A stretch of DNA of 64,000 bases. It comes from Jacaranda mimosifolia. Taxonomy: Eukaryota; Streptophyta; Magnoliopsida; Lamiales; Bignoniaceae. Within the stretch, counting starts at the first letter, position 1, and every line of letters starts with the position of its first letter. Positions 11,701 to 23,286 of this stretch are shown here, piece by piece. Made by a program: the position numbers and the translations under genes. The stretch covers positions 26,265,744 through 26,329,743 of the forward strand of contig CM032123.1 of assembly GCA_018894105.1 (NCBI GenBank), given 5' to 3'. The notes under the pieces are model-generated. The model did no database searches. It saw nothing but the letters and a program-made list of their open reading frames with translations, and was not told where the DNA came from.

Positions 11701-14594
11701 TGTGACACCCCACTCAAGGTAACCCAAACCTGAGATATCAGAACATTCCAAACATAATTCGGAACCTAAAATACAAGCAATAGGCCTATAAATTTCTTTT
11801 CAAATCTCAAGTTATCAGAAGCAACGGTTATTTAACTTAACTAATTCTACAAAACATTAACGTACATGTTAGCTCAATACTTTTATGTTCAAAAAAATAT
11901 ATACAAAACCTCAAGGTGTCAACATCAAACTTGACATATTACAAAATCTCTAAGTTCATATATAACATTCTAATAACCCATATATACATATGAACACCTA
12001 TTTTGTTACAAAAGAGTATTTCTTCATTCCAAGTCAAAACTTACATCCCTTCCGTAACCCTGTCTAAAAATAGGGAAAAACAGGGGTAAGTCCAATGGAC
12101 TTAGTGAGAGATAATATATCAAGCAATAACAGAAACCTGTCAAGGGCAGAGCATCTCAACATATTTAAAATCCTCAAGCAATACAAGTATAGTCAGGATT
12201 CAAATAAGAACGATAACAACAAATAAGAAACTCTCCTGACTTATTGCTCCAAGAACATATTACAATCAATCAAGAAACAAGTACGAGTAAGCAAACCCTT
12301 ATAACATATGCATTCCAACAAAATGAGTTAAGACATGCATATCAGATCACCTTATACCAATCAAACAAGTACTTCCATAACATGACAGCTTGGCATACAA
12401 TTGGTGTGCCCATACAGACTGTATGGTGCATTGCGTATCCAGACGGTATGACGCATTGCAGATACCTAAGTGGACTACTTAGCGTACTTCTGATACCTAA
12501 GCGGACTACTTAGCGTACTGCTGATACCTAAGCGGACTACTAAGCGTATTGTGGACACCCAGGCAGACTGCAAGGCGTGTCCCAAGTATCCTAGCATTCC
12601 GCATAGGATTAGCATTCGGCCCAATCTCCAGTCAAGTACAACAACTACCAATCAAGCAATTGGAGTTGCCGACGAGGCAATACATGAACGACTAGCAAGT
12701 ACAAACAAGCCAACTGGCCAGATAACAGGATACAAACAAGCGAGTATGTCGGCAAGGCATCTGATAACAATTCAAGATAGAAACAAGTACCCACCAGTGA
12801 CAAGTACGATCAAGACATGTGCCGATCGAGACAAGTACCAGACATGACAGATAGGAGTTCTGGGCAGCAGAACAAACAAGAACTAACTCAATAGAGTGAC
12901 AACAAGTAATCACCCTCATAGAGGTATACAAGTCAAATAATAGATAACGATCAAGTGCCAATTAAGTTCAGATTCCAATAAAACGAGCAAGTACGAATCG
13001 AGCGATTTAACCCTCACAAGGGGTTTTTGCACCAGAACAAATATGTATAAGAAGTGCCAGATTAGCAAACCCTCACATCCATAATCTCAGATGATGCAAC
13101 TCTTGCCAAGTGTCTATTGGTCCATGTGACCCACATCGTCGTCACCTAACCACAATGATATATTTATAGTTAGAATCTATTTTTAACTCCCAACACATCA
13201 TTGTCATATTTGCCCTTAATTCCAAAAATTACTAGTTAACCTATTAACATGATAGTTTAAAGCGTCAATAGCGTTATCGTTCCAATAATGGCTAATAAAG
13301 CTAGTCTTGCCATAATAAACCTTAGTCCTTGTATCATTTTCACTTATCATAAATAAACAAGTCCTTAATCATATAATCCTTTCAAAATATCAAACCAAAA
13401 GTCACAATAATTGCTTAGTTCTCCACAATTAATCCCAACGATACAGTTAAGGTCCTAATACCTACAAATTAAGGTTTAATTGCTTATTAAATCCATTAGT
13501 TTCCAAAGTTTGTATATAGTCCAACATATCCGGGACCACAATTATAATATTCCAGACATGTATGGTCTTGTATATATATATATATATAATCCATGATAAA
13601 TTTATTCTTGCAAGGGTACATGGTTCAAACAATTCAATACAATATGTATATATATATATATGACCAAATCCTTTCTAACTATTTTACCCACGAATCACCC
13701 AATTGAGACCTCAGATTCAGCAATCGAGATTATCGTCTCGTTAAGGAACAAGTACTACCTCAATACTGCTGCCGTCCACCACCGTCGAAATAACCCAAAG
13801 TCACGACCAAAATGCTCCCCTCGAGCTTCTGAATCCGACGGTACTATCAAATTCAAGTTTCATAGCCAAGAACATGGTCAATCAAGCCCAACAACTTCAA
13901 ATGGGTTTCCTCACCACCGCGTTCCGATCACCATTTTCCATCGTCGGTAGCTCACCATTCTTCAATCCAAGTGCACTTAGAGCTCCCTCAAGCTGAAAGC
14001 AACAAAACCCATTTCCCAAAACACCCAAATCAGCCCTGCTCTACTATCACCCGCCAAACTCTGCCACAATCAACTCAGTCTTCACATTTTTCGGGATGCA
14101 TGAGGTATGGTTGGGATGCTGGGAACGTGAGGATGAAGATAATCGGGACAGAAATGGGGAAAAGATCATAGCCAAAGAAATTTTCGGTGAGAAACGAGAG
14201 GTGGCCACGATGAAGGTGAAGAATGAAATGGGGTGAATTTGTAAATTTGGATACTTATAGGGCACTTTTTTCAGATTTTGATTTTTGACCCTAAAACAGA
14301 TAAAATCATGCAATTAAGCCCTGCACTTTATTAAAATAAAATATGAACCCCAGTTGACTTAGGGCCTTCCATGCAAACCCTAAATTTTCCCAAATTTGTG
14401 CAATCAAGTCCTTAGAAATTGCGGTTTGGCCCCAAAAGTTTCAAATAACATGAAATCAAGTTTGTTAAAATTACATATATTGACCACAAAACTTCTAAAA
14501 TACTAATAATTTTTAAAATTCATAGGAATAAATAAAATGAAAATAAATTGACAATTAGATTATCACAAATCAAGAAAATTCTAGGGGTGTTACA
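11701..14594 (-). repeat. 3' LTR of the gypsy element (left on the + strand)
   Basis: On the + strand it begins TGTGACACCC and ends GGGTGTTACA, which form a short inverted repeat. It aligns with 20455-23286. It holds a three-fold 31-base tandem repeat at 12461-12551 that is reduced in the other LTR. Short open frames inside it (for example 12244-12961 and 13660-14313) are not genes. Confidence 0.92.
12461..12551. repeat. 31-base tandem repeat inside the gypsy LTR, about three units
   Basis: Units start at 12461, 12492 and 12523, each beginning GATACCTAAG. Each contains the inverted words CTAAG and CTTAG about seven bases apart, so each could form a small hairpin. The other LTR keeps only about one and a half units (21197 and 21228). 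Confidence 0.85.
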
Positions 14595-14616
14595 AACTCC
14601 TCCCTTAAAAGAATTT
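14595..14616 (-). other. Polypurine tract of the gypsy element
   Basis: Read on the minus strand, the bases next to the 3' LTR are AAGGGAGGAGTTTG, a purine-rich run ending at the LTR start TGTAACA. This is where plus-strand DNA synthesis would be primed. It confirms the minus orientation. Confidence 0.8.
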
Positions 14617-14635
14617 GGTCCCCAAATTCTCACTT

Positions 14636-16160
14636 GAAAAATGAAAAAGTTCAAGATATTGTTGCCTCATAATATCTTCTGGCTCCCATGTGGCTTCTTC
14701 CACATTGTGATTGCGCCATAATACCTTTACTTAGGAAATTTTCCGATTTCTAAGTTCTCGGAATTTTTGGTAAAAAATGCGTATCAGTGTTTCTTCATAT
14801 GTCAAATCACCCTTCATTTGCACATACTCAGGTGATATGATATGAGAGGGATCGGGTTAGTAGTTTTGAAGTTGTGATATATGGAAAACGTCATGTATTC
14901 CAGTCAAGTTCTGGGGTAGCACCAAATGATATGCTACTGGTCCGACTTTCTCACATATTTCATATGGTTCTACATACCTTGGACCTAGCTTCCCACCTTT
15001 GTTGATTCGTTTCACCCCTTTCCTTGGGAATACTTTAAGAAAAACTTGGTCACCAACTTCAAACTCTAATTCCTTTCTCCGATTATCAGCGTAGCTCTTT
15101 TGTCGATCTTGTGCTGCTTTCATACTCTGCTTAATCACCTGTACTTTTTCGACAGTTTCTTGAATCAACTCGAGTCTTATAGTACTCGATGATTCTCTTG
15201 TTTTGCCTCTGTGTTCTTCTAAATCCCAGTATACTGGTGATCGACACTTCCTACCGTATAAGGCTTCATACGGTGCCATTTTAATAGTAGCTTGATAACT
15301 GTTATTGTAGGCAAATTCAATCAAAGGAAGATGTCGAGCCCAAATTTTGCTAAAATCCATAACACAGCCTCATAACATATCTTCTCATATCTGAATCACC
15401 CTTTTTGATTGCCCGTCTGTTTGTGGATGAGTAGTAAAGTTGAATTTCAATTTCGTTCCCAGATGTTATTGTAATCTTTTCCAGAGTCTCGTTGTAAACT
15501 TCTGATCACGATCTGACACAATACTGGTTGGAATGCCATGCAGTCGGATGATTTCCTTAACATATAATTCTACTAACTTTCCAACCTTATATTGCGTCCC
15601 AACAAGCAAAAAAGTACAAATTTGGTCAATCAGTCCACAATCACCCATATACTATCGTACCCTCCTCAAGCTGTAGGCAGACTAGTCACAAAGTCCATGT
15701 TTACTTGTTCCCATTTCCAATCTGGGATTAAAAGCAGCTGCAGAAATCCTAATGCTCACTGGTGTCCATTTTTACAAATTGATAGGTTAGACATTTTTGC
15801 ACAAAATCTGATATATCTCCTTTCATTCCATTCCACTAGAACTGTCGTTTTAAATCCTGATACATCTTGGCACCATTGGGATGTACCACAAACCTTATCT
15901 TGTGAGCCTCTTCTAGTAGTCTTTTCTTGATTTCTCTTCGCATACATATTATATTCCGAAACAAAAGGGTTCTTCTAGTAGTCTTTTCTTGATTTCTCTT
16001 GGCACACATATTCTATTATGAAATAAAAGGTTGTCTCAGCTATCAACACTGAACTCTGTCTCTTTTGCACCTATGATCACTTTTTTTTGCTTTAATATCT
16101 ATTCATCTTCAACTTGAGCTCGCCGGATTTCATCATGCAGTTCAGGTTGTATTCTTATTT
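14636..16160 (-). pseudogene. Integrase with chromodomain-like C-terminus (gypsy, broken)
   Basis: The minus-strand frames encode the integrase of the gypsy element. Near 15770-15810 a CLTCQ word fits the second half of the HHCC zinc-binding domain. The clearest part is 15360-14857, with the words FAYNNSYQ, APYEALYGRKCRSP and GPRYVEPYEI, all typical of Ty3/gypsy integrase C-terminal parts. Beyond a stop, 14830-14640 reads as a chromodomain-like segment with KVLWRNH and EEATWE words, which in chromoviruses targets chromatin. The catalytic core between is shifted and interrupted by stops, so no active integrase is expected. Confidence 0.8.
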
Positions 16161-16587
16161 TTGTAACCCAAACGTGTTGTTTTAGTTTCATAACGGCCCT
16201 CATTTCTCGGCTTTCAAGCATTCTTGTTCTTTGTAGGTGTGCCAATCCTGCTTTTCGACTTAAAGCATTAGCTACTACATCTAATTTTCTAGGGTGATAA
16301 CAGATGGTGAAATCATAATCCCCTAAAGACTCCATCCGTCTTCGTTGTATCATATTTAAATCTTTTTGTGACCGTAAATATTTGAGGCTTTTGTGGTCAG
16401 TATATATCTCAAATGTAGCCCCAGAGAGGTAATGCCTCCATTTGGATAGTGTAAAAATGACCGCTGCTAGTTCCAGGTCATGAGTTGGGTAGTTTTCTTC
16501 ATGAGGTTTTAATTTTCTAGATGCACAAGCGATAACACGCCCTCTTTGCATCAATACACATCCCAACCCCTTTTTGGAAGCATCCAT
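16099..16587 (-). pseudogene. RNase H domain of the gypsy pol
   Basis: This 162-codon minus-strand frame is the Ty3/gypsy RNase H. It shows [14 protein letters not shown] at its start, followed by [24 protein letters not shown] and [16 protein letters not shown]. These cover the usual acidic residues (D of DAS, E of HDLE, D of TDH) used to degrade RNA in RNA/DNA hybrids. It is the best-preserved pol piece. It is separated from the reverse transcriptase upstream by stops at about 16588-16690, so it is not translated as part of an intact polyprotein. Confidence 0.85.
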
Positions 16588-16689
16588 TTACACCATAAAT
16601 TCTTCTAGGCCGTCTGGAAGAGCCAGAATTGGAGCTGTCGTCAACAGATTTTTTAATTCTTGGAAACTCTACTCACAATCCTCGTTCCA

Positions 16690-17460
16690 AATAAAAGGTT
16701 GCTCTTTCTGGGTTAACCTGGTTAAGGGACCAGCTACTTTGGAAAAATCTTGAACAAATCTTCGATAATAGCCGGCCAAGCGCAGAAAACTCCAAATTTT
16801 AGTAACATTTTTGAGTTTCTTCTAATTGGTTATCACTTCCACCATGGAGGGATCAACTTCTATTCCTTTCTGAGTGATAACATGTCCCAAAAAAGCTATT
16901 CTTTTCATCCAAAACTCACATTTGGTTAATTTAGCGTACAACTGATGTTTCTTTAGAGTTTAAAGAATTGTGTGTAAATACTTCACATGTTCTTCTCTGG
17001 ACTTACAAAATACCATAATGTCATCTATAAAATAACAACAAATTGGTCTAAATAAGGCCTGAAAACCCGATGTATTAAATCCATAAATGCTGCAGGTGCA
17101 TTGGTCAAGCCAAATGACATCACCACAAACTTAAAATGACCATACCGGGAGTTGAAAGTGGTCTTTGGAATATCTTCTTCTATAACCTTTAACTGATAAT
17201 ATCCTTGTCTTAAATCTAATTTTGAAAAGATTCTCGACCCCTGCAACAAATTGAACAATTCCTTTACATGAGCTAGGGGATATTTGTTCTTAACGGTGAT
17301 CTTATTTAATTCTCGAGCACATTCTTAGGAATCCGTCTTTCTTTTTAACAAATAGTATTGGGGCTCCCCAAGGTGATGTGCTTGGTCTAATAAATCCTTT
17401 TTCCAGAAGCTCTTGAAGTTGGGTCTTCAGCTCTTTAAGTTCAGCTGGTGCCATTTTGTA
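16690..17460 (-). pseudogene. Reverse transcriptase of the gypsy pol (frameshifted)
   Basis: The minus-strand pieces contain APILFVKKKDG (about 17380), [15 protein letters not shown] (about 17220), [26 protein letters not shown] (about 17160-17080) and an FIDD form of the catalytic YxDD motif (about 17015-17025). The word LRMC is followed directly by RELNK in another frame, so the usual IDY bases between them are lost. A one-base shift separates VVI from the FIDD motif. The downstream part around 16690-17000 still shows thumb-region words. The enzyme is dead. Confidence 0.85.
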
Positions 17461-17627
17461 AGGAGTCTTGGAAAAAGGCGTAACCCCTGGTAGAGTATGA
17501 ATGACAAACTCTATCTCTCTATTAGGAGGCAACGAATTTAATTCTTCGGGGAACGCTTCTAGATATTCAGCTACCACCTCCACATTCTTGAGCTTAACAA
17601 TGTCCCAGGGCAAATTTATGATGTACG

Positions 17628-18050
17628 CTAAGAATCCTTGCTGCCTTTCCATAAAACCTGTCTGGCCTCTATTGTCGAGATGACTGATATTGAAGACACG
17701 TCACTTGCTGAATTGTGTGTTGATATCAATGTTCCTTCCCCAAGCATCACACATTTGGTATAACAGTTAACTTGAGCTTGATGGTGGTATAGCCAATCCA
17801 TTCCTAATATTAAATCATATCCTTGAATTGGCATCTGAATGAGATTAGCAGGATATTTAGATTCCCAATTACTACCAGGCAATCCCGATATATGATAGTG
17901 GTGATTTACCCTGCCCCTAAAGGTGCCTGGACCTCAACTTGATAATTCATGGTCTCAGGTTGTATATTCAATTTTTCTGATAATGCAACATATATAAAGG
18001 AATGTAAGGCACTAGGGTTATATAATGCTTTACCAGAAATTTCAAAAATA
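17628..18050 (-). pseudogene. Aspartic protease of the gypsy pol, active-site motif lost
   Basis: The word GYDLILGMDWL (about 17815) is the conserved C-terminal flap/core signature of Ty3/gypsy retropepsins. Upstream, where the catalytic DTGATHSFI would be expected, the frame reads YNPSALHSFI (about 18005-18035), so the catalytic aspartate and its neighbours are replaced. The surrounding HSFI and later words keep the family alignment. The protein could not cleave a polyprotein. Confidence 0.75.
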
Positions 18051-18129
18051 GAAACAGTATTTTCCATCACTTCATTAGAATCTAGTGCTTCCTCGCGAGT
18101 GAGAGCATATGCACGGGCTTGAACTCTTT

Positions 18130-19240
18130 ATCTTTTGCCAGTTCCTGCTGCTTGTTTTCCTTTTCTTGTTGGCAGTAGACCTTTCATTTTAAGACAATTC
18201 ATCATGAAGTGTTGATTACTTCCACATTGTAAGCATTTGCCCTGTTTTTCCAGCATTCTGCTTCCTAATGGCCCGGGGCTCCGCAAAATCCACACCGCAT
18301 TGGTGCTTTGCCCTGATCCAGATCTGCCATCTTGTTAGTTTGAGGAACTCTTTGAGAAACACTACCGACCTAGAGTCTTGGATGTTTTTTGCTGGTGCCA
18401 TCGGGCCCTCTCGAGAGTGGTCAACCTTTTCTGCCTCTGTCATCAATCTTTCGGATTTCTTATAATTTCGATTCTAGTTGAAAAGCCTTACTTATAGCCA
18501 AGTTAAAATTTTGCAAATCCCAAGTAGCAAAGCCTCATCTCAGTTCTGGCCTTAGTCCTTGTAAAAATAGTCTAGTCTACAAATTCTCATCTCTTTAGAC
18601 ATAGAGGGCATATTGTACCAACTGACTGAATGTGGCCTCGCATTGGCTCATCGACTGATTCCCCTGTATCAGATCCATATACTTGTCCTCGAACTCTTGG
18701 ACAAAATTTTCCCAGGTTCTAGGTGTCTCTGTAGCCATCCATCTGCAATCTATCATTCGGGTAACGTAAAGTCCCGAATATGTTTTCCAAATCTTCCAAC
18801 CATTCCTCAGCTCTATGGTCATATGGTTCACTAAAAAATTTTGGAGGCTGAAATCTTAAAAACCTTTCTAGGGCTCTATATTCTGTGAATACTTTTGCTA
18901 TCCCTGCTCGGTCTGCTGGTTGGTGATCTAGTTGCTTGGGCCTCTGTCTTTCTCGATAATTAGCTTTTTCCGAGGGATCTTAGCTGGTTGATCGATTGAA
19001 GGGTTTTGAGAAACTTCCCCCTCTGGTAGCTGTTGTGGATAGGCAAGTGCTTCTCGCCTAAGGGCTCTAGGCACATTAGGCTGCCGACCTAGCATTCTTC
19101 CCTTAATACCTATTCTTGCAGGTATTGGAGCATCAGCACTTCCTCTAGATGCTATTTTATCCTTAGAATCTCTCGGATATTCAACTCTATTAACATAAAT
19201 TGTAAACAAAATCTCAAACATCCATGACCCATATAAATTG
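18130..19240 (-). pseudogene. gag of the gypsy element, with zinc knuckle
   Basis: Minus-strand frames run from about 19221 to 18130 and are broken near 18900, 18590 and 18470. A CCHC zinc knuckle, CLQCGSNQHFMMNC (spacing C-X2-C-X4-H-X4-C), lies at about 18195-18236 and would bind the RNA genome. Words such as MATETPRTWENFVQEFEDKY (about 18720) match the retrotransposon gag core. Basic residues follow the knuckle. Gag would form the particle, but stops prevent a full product. Confidence 0.8.
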
Positions 19241-19495
19241 GTAAAATGTCAAATTATGAAATTTAATATCTTTAAACAACAAAAGAAATAGATAAGACGA
19301 TCATTTAAAAGAGAAAATTCATTAACAACCAAACAAACATTAAGTTCATACAAGTAAATTCAAAATACCAACTAGCCATACACCCGATCTAAGTCCAAAT
19401 GATAGGGCAGCATCACAATATACATATACGTCCGACAATCAAACACTACTACTATATATAAATTGCTATAAACCTATCCCTAGCTATTTTGCTAT

Positions 19496-20250
19496 CTAGT
19501 CTGAACCCTCAGCATCAGTGATGTCGGATTCGGCATCCTCCAAGTTGTCCTCGTCAGACTCCCCTTGGTCCAATTCATCTCCCAAAAAATCTAGGTCAAT
19601 GCCTTCAACCTCGGCCTCATCATTTACTTCGTCTTCCATTTCCACTGAAGCTTCTATTGGGGCCTAAGGAACTTTTTCTTCAGCATTCTCCTCAAGTTCT
19701 TCTTCGGGATTCTCTATAAGTGCTCTTTCTTAGCACTCCACTAGTCTATCACCTATCTACACCCCCAACTGATAGCCTTGGCCAAAGTAGGGACGAACTC
19801 TAGGGGGTCCCACCTAATGTCATAACCGAATGAGGCATCATCCACAATGAGCCATCATTCAACGGATCTCTTCCATAACCGAATGAGGCACATCCACAGT
19901 TCTTTTATAATCAGCTTCTAAAGTTCTGAACGTTTCTTCCATATGACAATGCATTTCCCGAAGTTCCTCGATTTGAGTGGCTACTATTCCAACACGAATA
20001 TTCTCCCTTTCAACACTTTCTGTCATTCGATCCAACATAAAGTCTCTCACCCCAATGGATAACTTTAGATGACTTGATCTCATTCTCTCATCTTGTAAGG
20101 TCCCATACATATCATAAAGCTTCACTTCAAGTCTTTGGCATGTCTAAGAAAGACGCTCATTTTCTCCCTTAAGTCTTCGATTTCCTTCTTCAAGTTTTCT
20201 AAGTTGTTCTCATCCATCAGTTCCTTTCCCTTATTAGAAGATCCAGTCAT
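19496..20250 (-). pseudogene. Extra ORF upstream of gag: coiled coil plus acidic tail (gypsy)
   Basis: A minus-strand ATG at 20250 opens a frame starting MTGSSNKGKELMDENN and running into Leu/Glu/Lys-rich heptad-like sequence. A stop and shift near 20125 leads into 20125-19859, again charged and helical (for example VATQIEELREMHCHMEETFR). The tail down to a stop at 19496-19498 is strongly acidic, with repeated ME, DE, EDE and LEDAESD words. It ends before the gag frame starts near 19240. I do not know a function. It would be a separate protein of about 250 residues with an N-terminal coiled coil and acidic C-terminus. Non-coding origin cannot be excluded, but the strand agrees with the element and the composition is protein-like. 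Confidence 0.55.
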
Positions 20251-20436
20251 CCTATAATACAAAGTCATAAAATTTCAATTAATTAATATAAAATAACACA
20301 AGTCAGTCTCAGTCTCCTAAGGAGCTCAAAATTTTCCTAAAATGATCTACAACCCAAAAATTCATATTTCTCCTAACTTAAGTGAAAAACTAACCATAAA
20401 TGCCCAACAAGGATTATTGCCTAGGTCAGCAGCAAC

Positions 20437-20452
20437 CTGGGCTTTGACACCA
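20437..20452 (-). other. Primer-binding site of the gypsy element
   Basis: On the minus strand, just inside the 5' LTR, the sequence is TGGTGTCAAAGCCCAG. This is near to TGGTATCAGAGCC, the initiator methionine tRNA primer site of plant LTR elements. It confirms that the right-hand LTR is the 5' one. Confidence 0.85.
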
Positions 20453-20454
20453 CC

Positions 20455-23286
20455 TGTGACACCCCACCCAGGGTAACCCAAAGTTGAGATATCAGAACAT
20501 TCCAAACATAATTCAGAACCCAAAATACAACCACCAAGCCCATAAATTTCTTTTCAAATCTCAAGTTATCAGAAGCAGCGGTAATTTAACTTAACTAATT
20601 CTACAAAACATTAGCATACATGCTAGCTCAATACTTTTATATTCAACAAAATATATACACAACCTCAAGGTGTCAACATCAAACCTGACATATTACAAAG
20701 TCTCTAAGTTCATATATAACATTCTAATAACCTATATATATATATACATATATGAACACCTATTCTGTTACAAAAGAGTATTTCTTCGTTCCAAGTCAAA
20801 ACTTACATCCCTTCCTTAACCTTGTCTGAAAATAGGGAAAAACGAGGCTAAGTCCAATGGACTTAGTGAGGGATAATATATCAAATAGTAATAGAAACCG
20901 GTCAAGGGAAGAGCATCTCAACAGATTTAAAATCCTTAAGCAATACAAGTATAGTTATGATTCAAACAAGAATGAGAATAGCAAACAGGAAACTCTCATG
21001 CCTTATTGCTCCAAGAAGAGATTACAATCAAGCAAGAAACAAGTACGAGCAAGCAAACCCTTATAATATATGCATTCCAACAAAACAAGTTAAGACATGC
21101 GTATCAGATCACCTTATACCAATCAAACAAATACTTCCATAGCGTGACAGCTTGGCATACAATTGGTGTGCCCATAAGACTGTATGGTGCATTGCAGATA
21201 CCTAAGCAGACTACTTAGCTTACCGCTGATACCTAAGCGGACATCCAGGCAGACTGCAAGGCGTGTCCTAAGTATCCCAGCATTCTGCATAGAATTGGCA
21301 CTCGGCCCAAGTACTATCTCTACTCAAATACAACAAGTACCAATCAAGTAATTGGAGTTGCCGATGAGGCAATATATGAATGAATAGCAAGTATAGACAA
21401 GCCAATTGGCCAAATAATAAGATACAAAGAAGCGAGTATGCCAGCAAGGCATCTTATAACAATTCAAGACAAAAATAAGTACCCAACAATGACAAGTACG
21501 ATCAAGACATGTACTGATCAACACAAATACCAGCATGACAGACAGGAGCTCTGGGCACCAGAACAAACAAGAACTAACTCAACAAAGTGATACCAAGTAC
21601 TCACCTTCACAAGGGTATACAAATTAAATAACAGATAATAAGCAAGTACGAATCAAGTTCAGATTCCAATAAAACAAGTAAGTACAAATTGAGCAATTTA
21701 ACCCTCACGGGGGTTATTACACAAGAACAAATATGTATAAAAAGTGCCAGATTGGCAGACCCTCACCTCCGCAATCTCAAATGATGCAGCTCCTACTAAG
21801 TATCTATTGGTCCTCGTGACCCACGCCGTCATCACCTAACTACAATGATATATTTATAGTCAGAATCCATTTTTAATTCCCAATACATCATTGTCATACT
21901 TGCCCTTAATTCTAAAAATTACTAGTTAACCTATTAACATAATATTTCAAAGCGTTAATAGCATTATCGTTCCAATAATGGCTAATAAAGCTAGTATTGC
22001 CATAATACACCTCAGTCCTTATATCGTTTTCACTTATCATAAATAGACAAGTCCTTAATCATATAATCCTTTCAAAATATCAACCCAAAAGTCACAATAA
22101 TTGCTTAGTTCTCCACAATTAATCCCAACGATATTGCTAAGGTCCTAATACCCACAAATTAAGGTTTAATTGCTTATTAAATCCATTAATTTCAAAAGTT
22201 GGCATATAGTACAACATATCCGGAACCACAATTATAATATTCCAGCCATGCATGGTCTTGTATATATATATATAATCCATGATAAACTTATTCTTGCGAT
22301 GGTACAAGGATCAAACTATTCAATACAACATGTATATATATAACCAAATCCTTTCTAACTATTTTACCTTTCAGCAACCGAGACTACTGCTGTGATTGTC
22401 TCATTGAGAAGCAAGTACTGCCTCAACACCGCCGCCATGCCACCACATTCCGCCGCCACCGGAGTAACCCAAAGTCACCACCAAAATGCTCCCCTCGAGC
22501 TTCTGAATCCAACGGTACTATCAAATTCAAGTTCCACTGCCAACAACACGGTCAATCGAGCTCATCAGCTTCAAATGGGTTTCCTCACCACTACGCTCCA
22601 ATCACTATTTCCCATCTCTGGTAGCTTACCAATCTTCAATACAACTGCACCCTAAGCTCCCTCAAGCTGAAAGCAACAAAAACCATTACCCAGAACACTC
22701 AGCTCAGCCCTGCTCTGCAATCGCTTGCCAAACTCGGCCACGGTCAACTTAGTCTTCACGTTTTCCGATGCAACGATGGAGTTTAGGGATGCAAGAGGTA
22801 TGGTTGGGATGCTGGGAACGTGAGGATGAAGATAATCATGACATAAATGGGAGAAGGATCACAGCCGAAGAAATCACCAGTGAGAAACGAGAGGTGGCCG
22901 CGGTGAAGGTAAACAATGAAATACGGTGAAATTGCAAATTTGGATATTTATAAGCCATTTTTTTAGATTTTGATTTTTGACCCTAAAATAGATAAAATCA
23001 TGCAATTAAGCCTTGCACTTTATTAAAATAAAAGTTGAACCTCAGTTGACTTAGGGCCTTCCATGCAAACCCTGAATTTTTCGAAATTTGTTCAATCAAG
23101 TCCTTAGAAATTGCGGTTTGGCCCCAAAAGTTTCAAATAACTTAAAATCAAGTTTGTTAAAATTATATATATTGACCACAAAACTTCTAAAATACTAATA
23201 ATTTTTAAAATTTATAGGAATAAATAAAATGAAAATAAATTGACAATTAGATTATCACAAATCAAGAAAATTCTTAGGGTGTTACA
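20455..23286 (-). repeat. 5' LTR of the gypsy element (right on the + strand)
   Basis: It starts TGTGACACCC on the + strand and ends GGGTGTTACA. It aligns with 11701-14594, with several small gaps, including loss of about one and a half units of the 31-base repeat near 21250. Its terminal part (22674-23286) is copied again at 25852-26437. Open frames at 20857-21566 and 22392-22655 are not genes. Confidence 0.92.

Larger units (their letters stand above)
11701..23286 (-). mobile_element. Ty3/gypsy chromovirus-type retrotransposon (11.6 kb)
   Basis: This is a complete structure with two LTRs of about 2.9 and 2.8 kb (11701-14594 and 20455-23286), each with TG...CA ends. It has a 5-base duplication GCTGT (11696-11700 and 23287-23291), a primer-binding site inside the right LTR and a polypurine tract beside the left LTR. 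The coding strand is minus. The order is an extra coiled-coil/acidic ORF, gag with a zinc knuckle, protease, reverse transcriptase, RNase H, integrase and a chromodomain-like tail, which fits chromoviruses. All frames are broken. In a stretch of about 200 bases near the LTR ends (14280-14485 against 22980-23180) I count about 12 differences, so the insertion is not recent. Confidence 0.92.

Noticed and set aside
12461..12551. Possible CRISPR-like array
   Set aside because: Repeats are directly adjacent without spacers and lie in an LTR of a plant retrotransposon.
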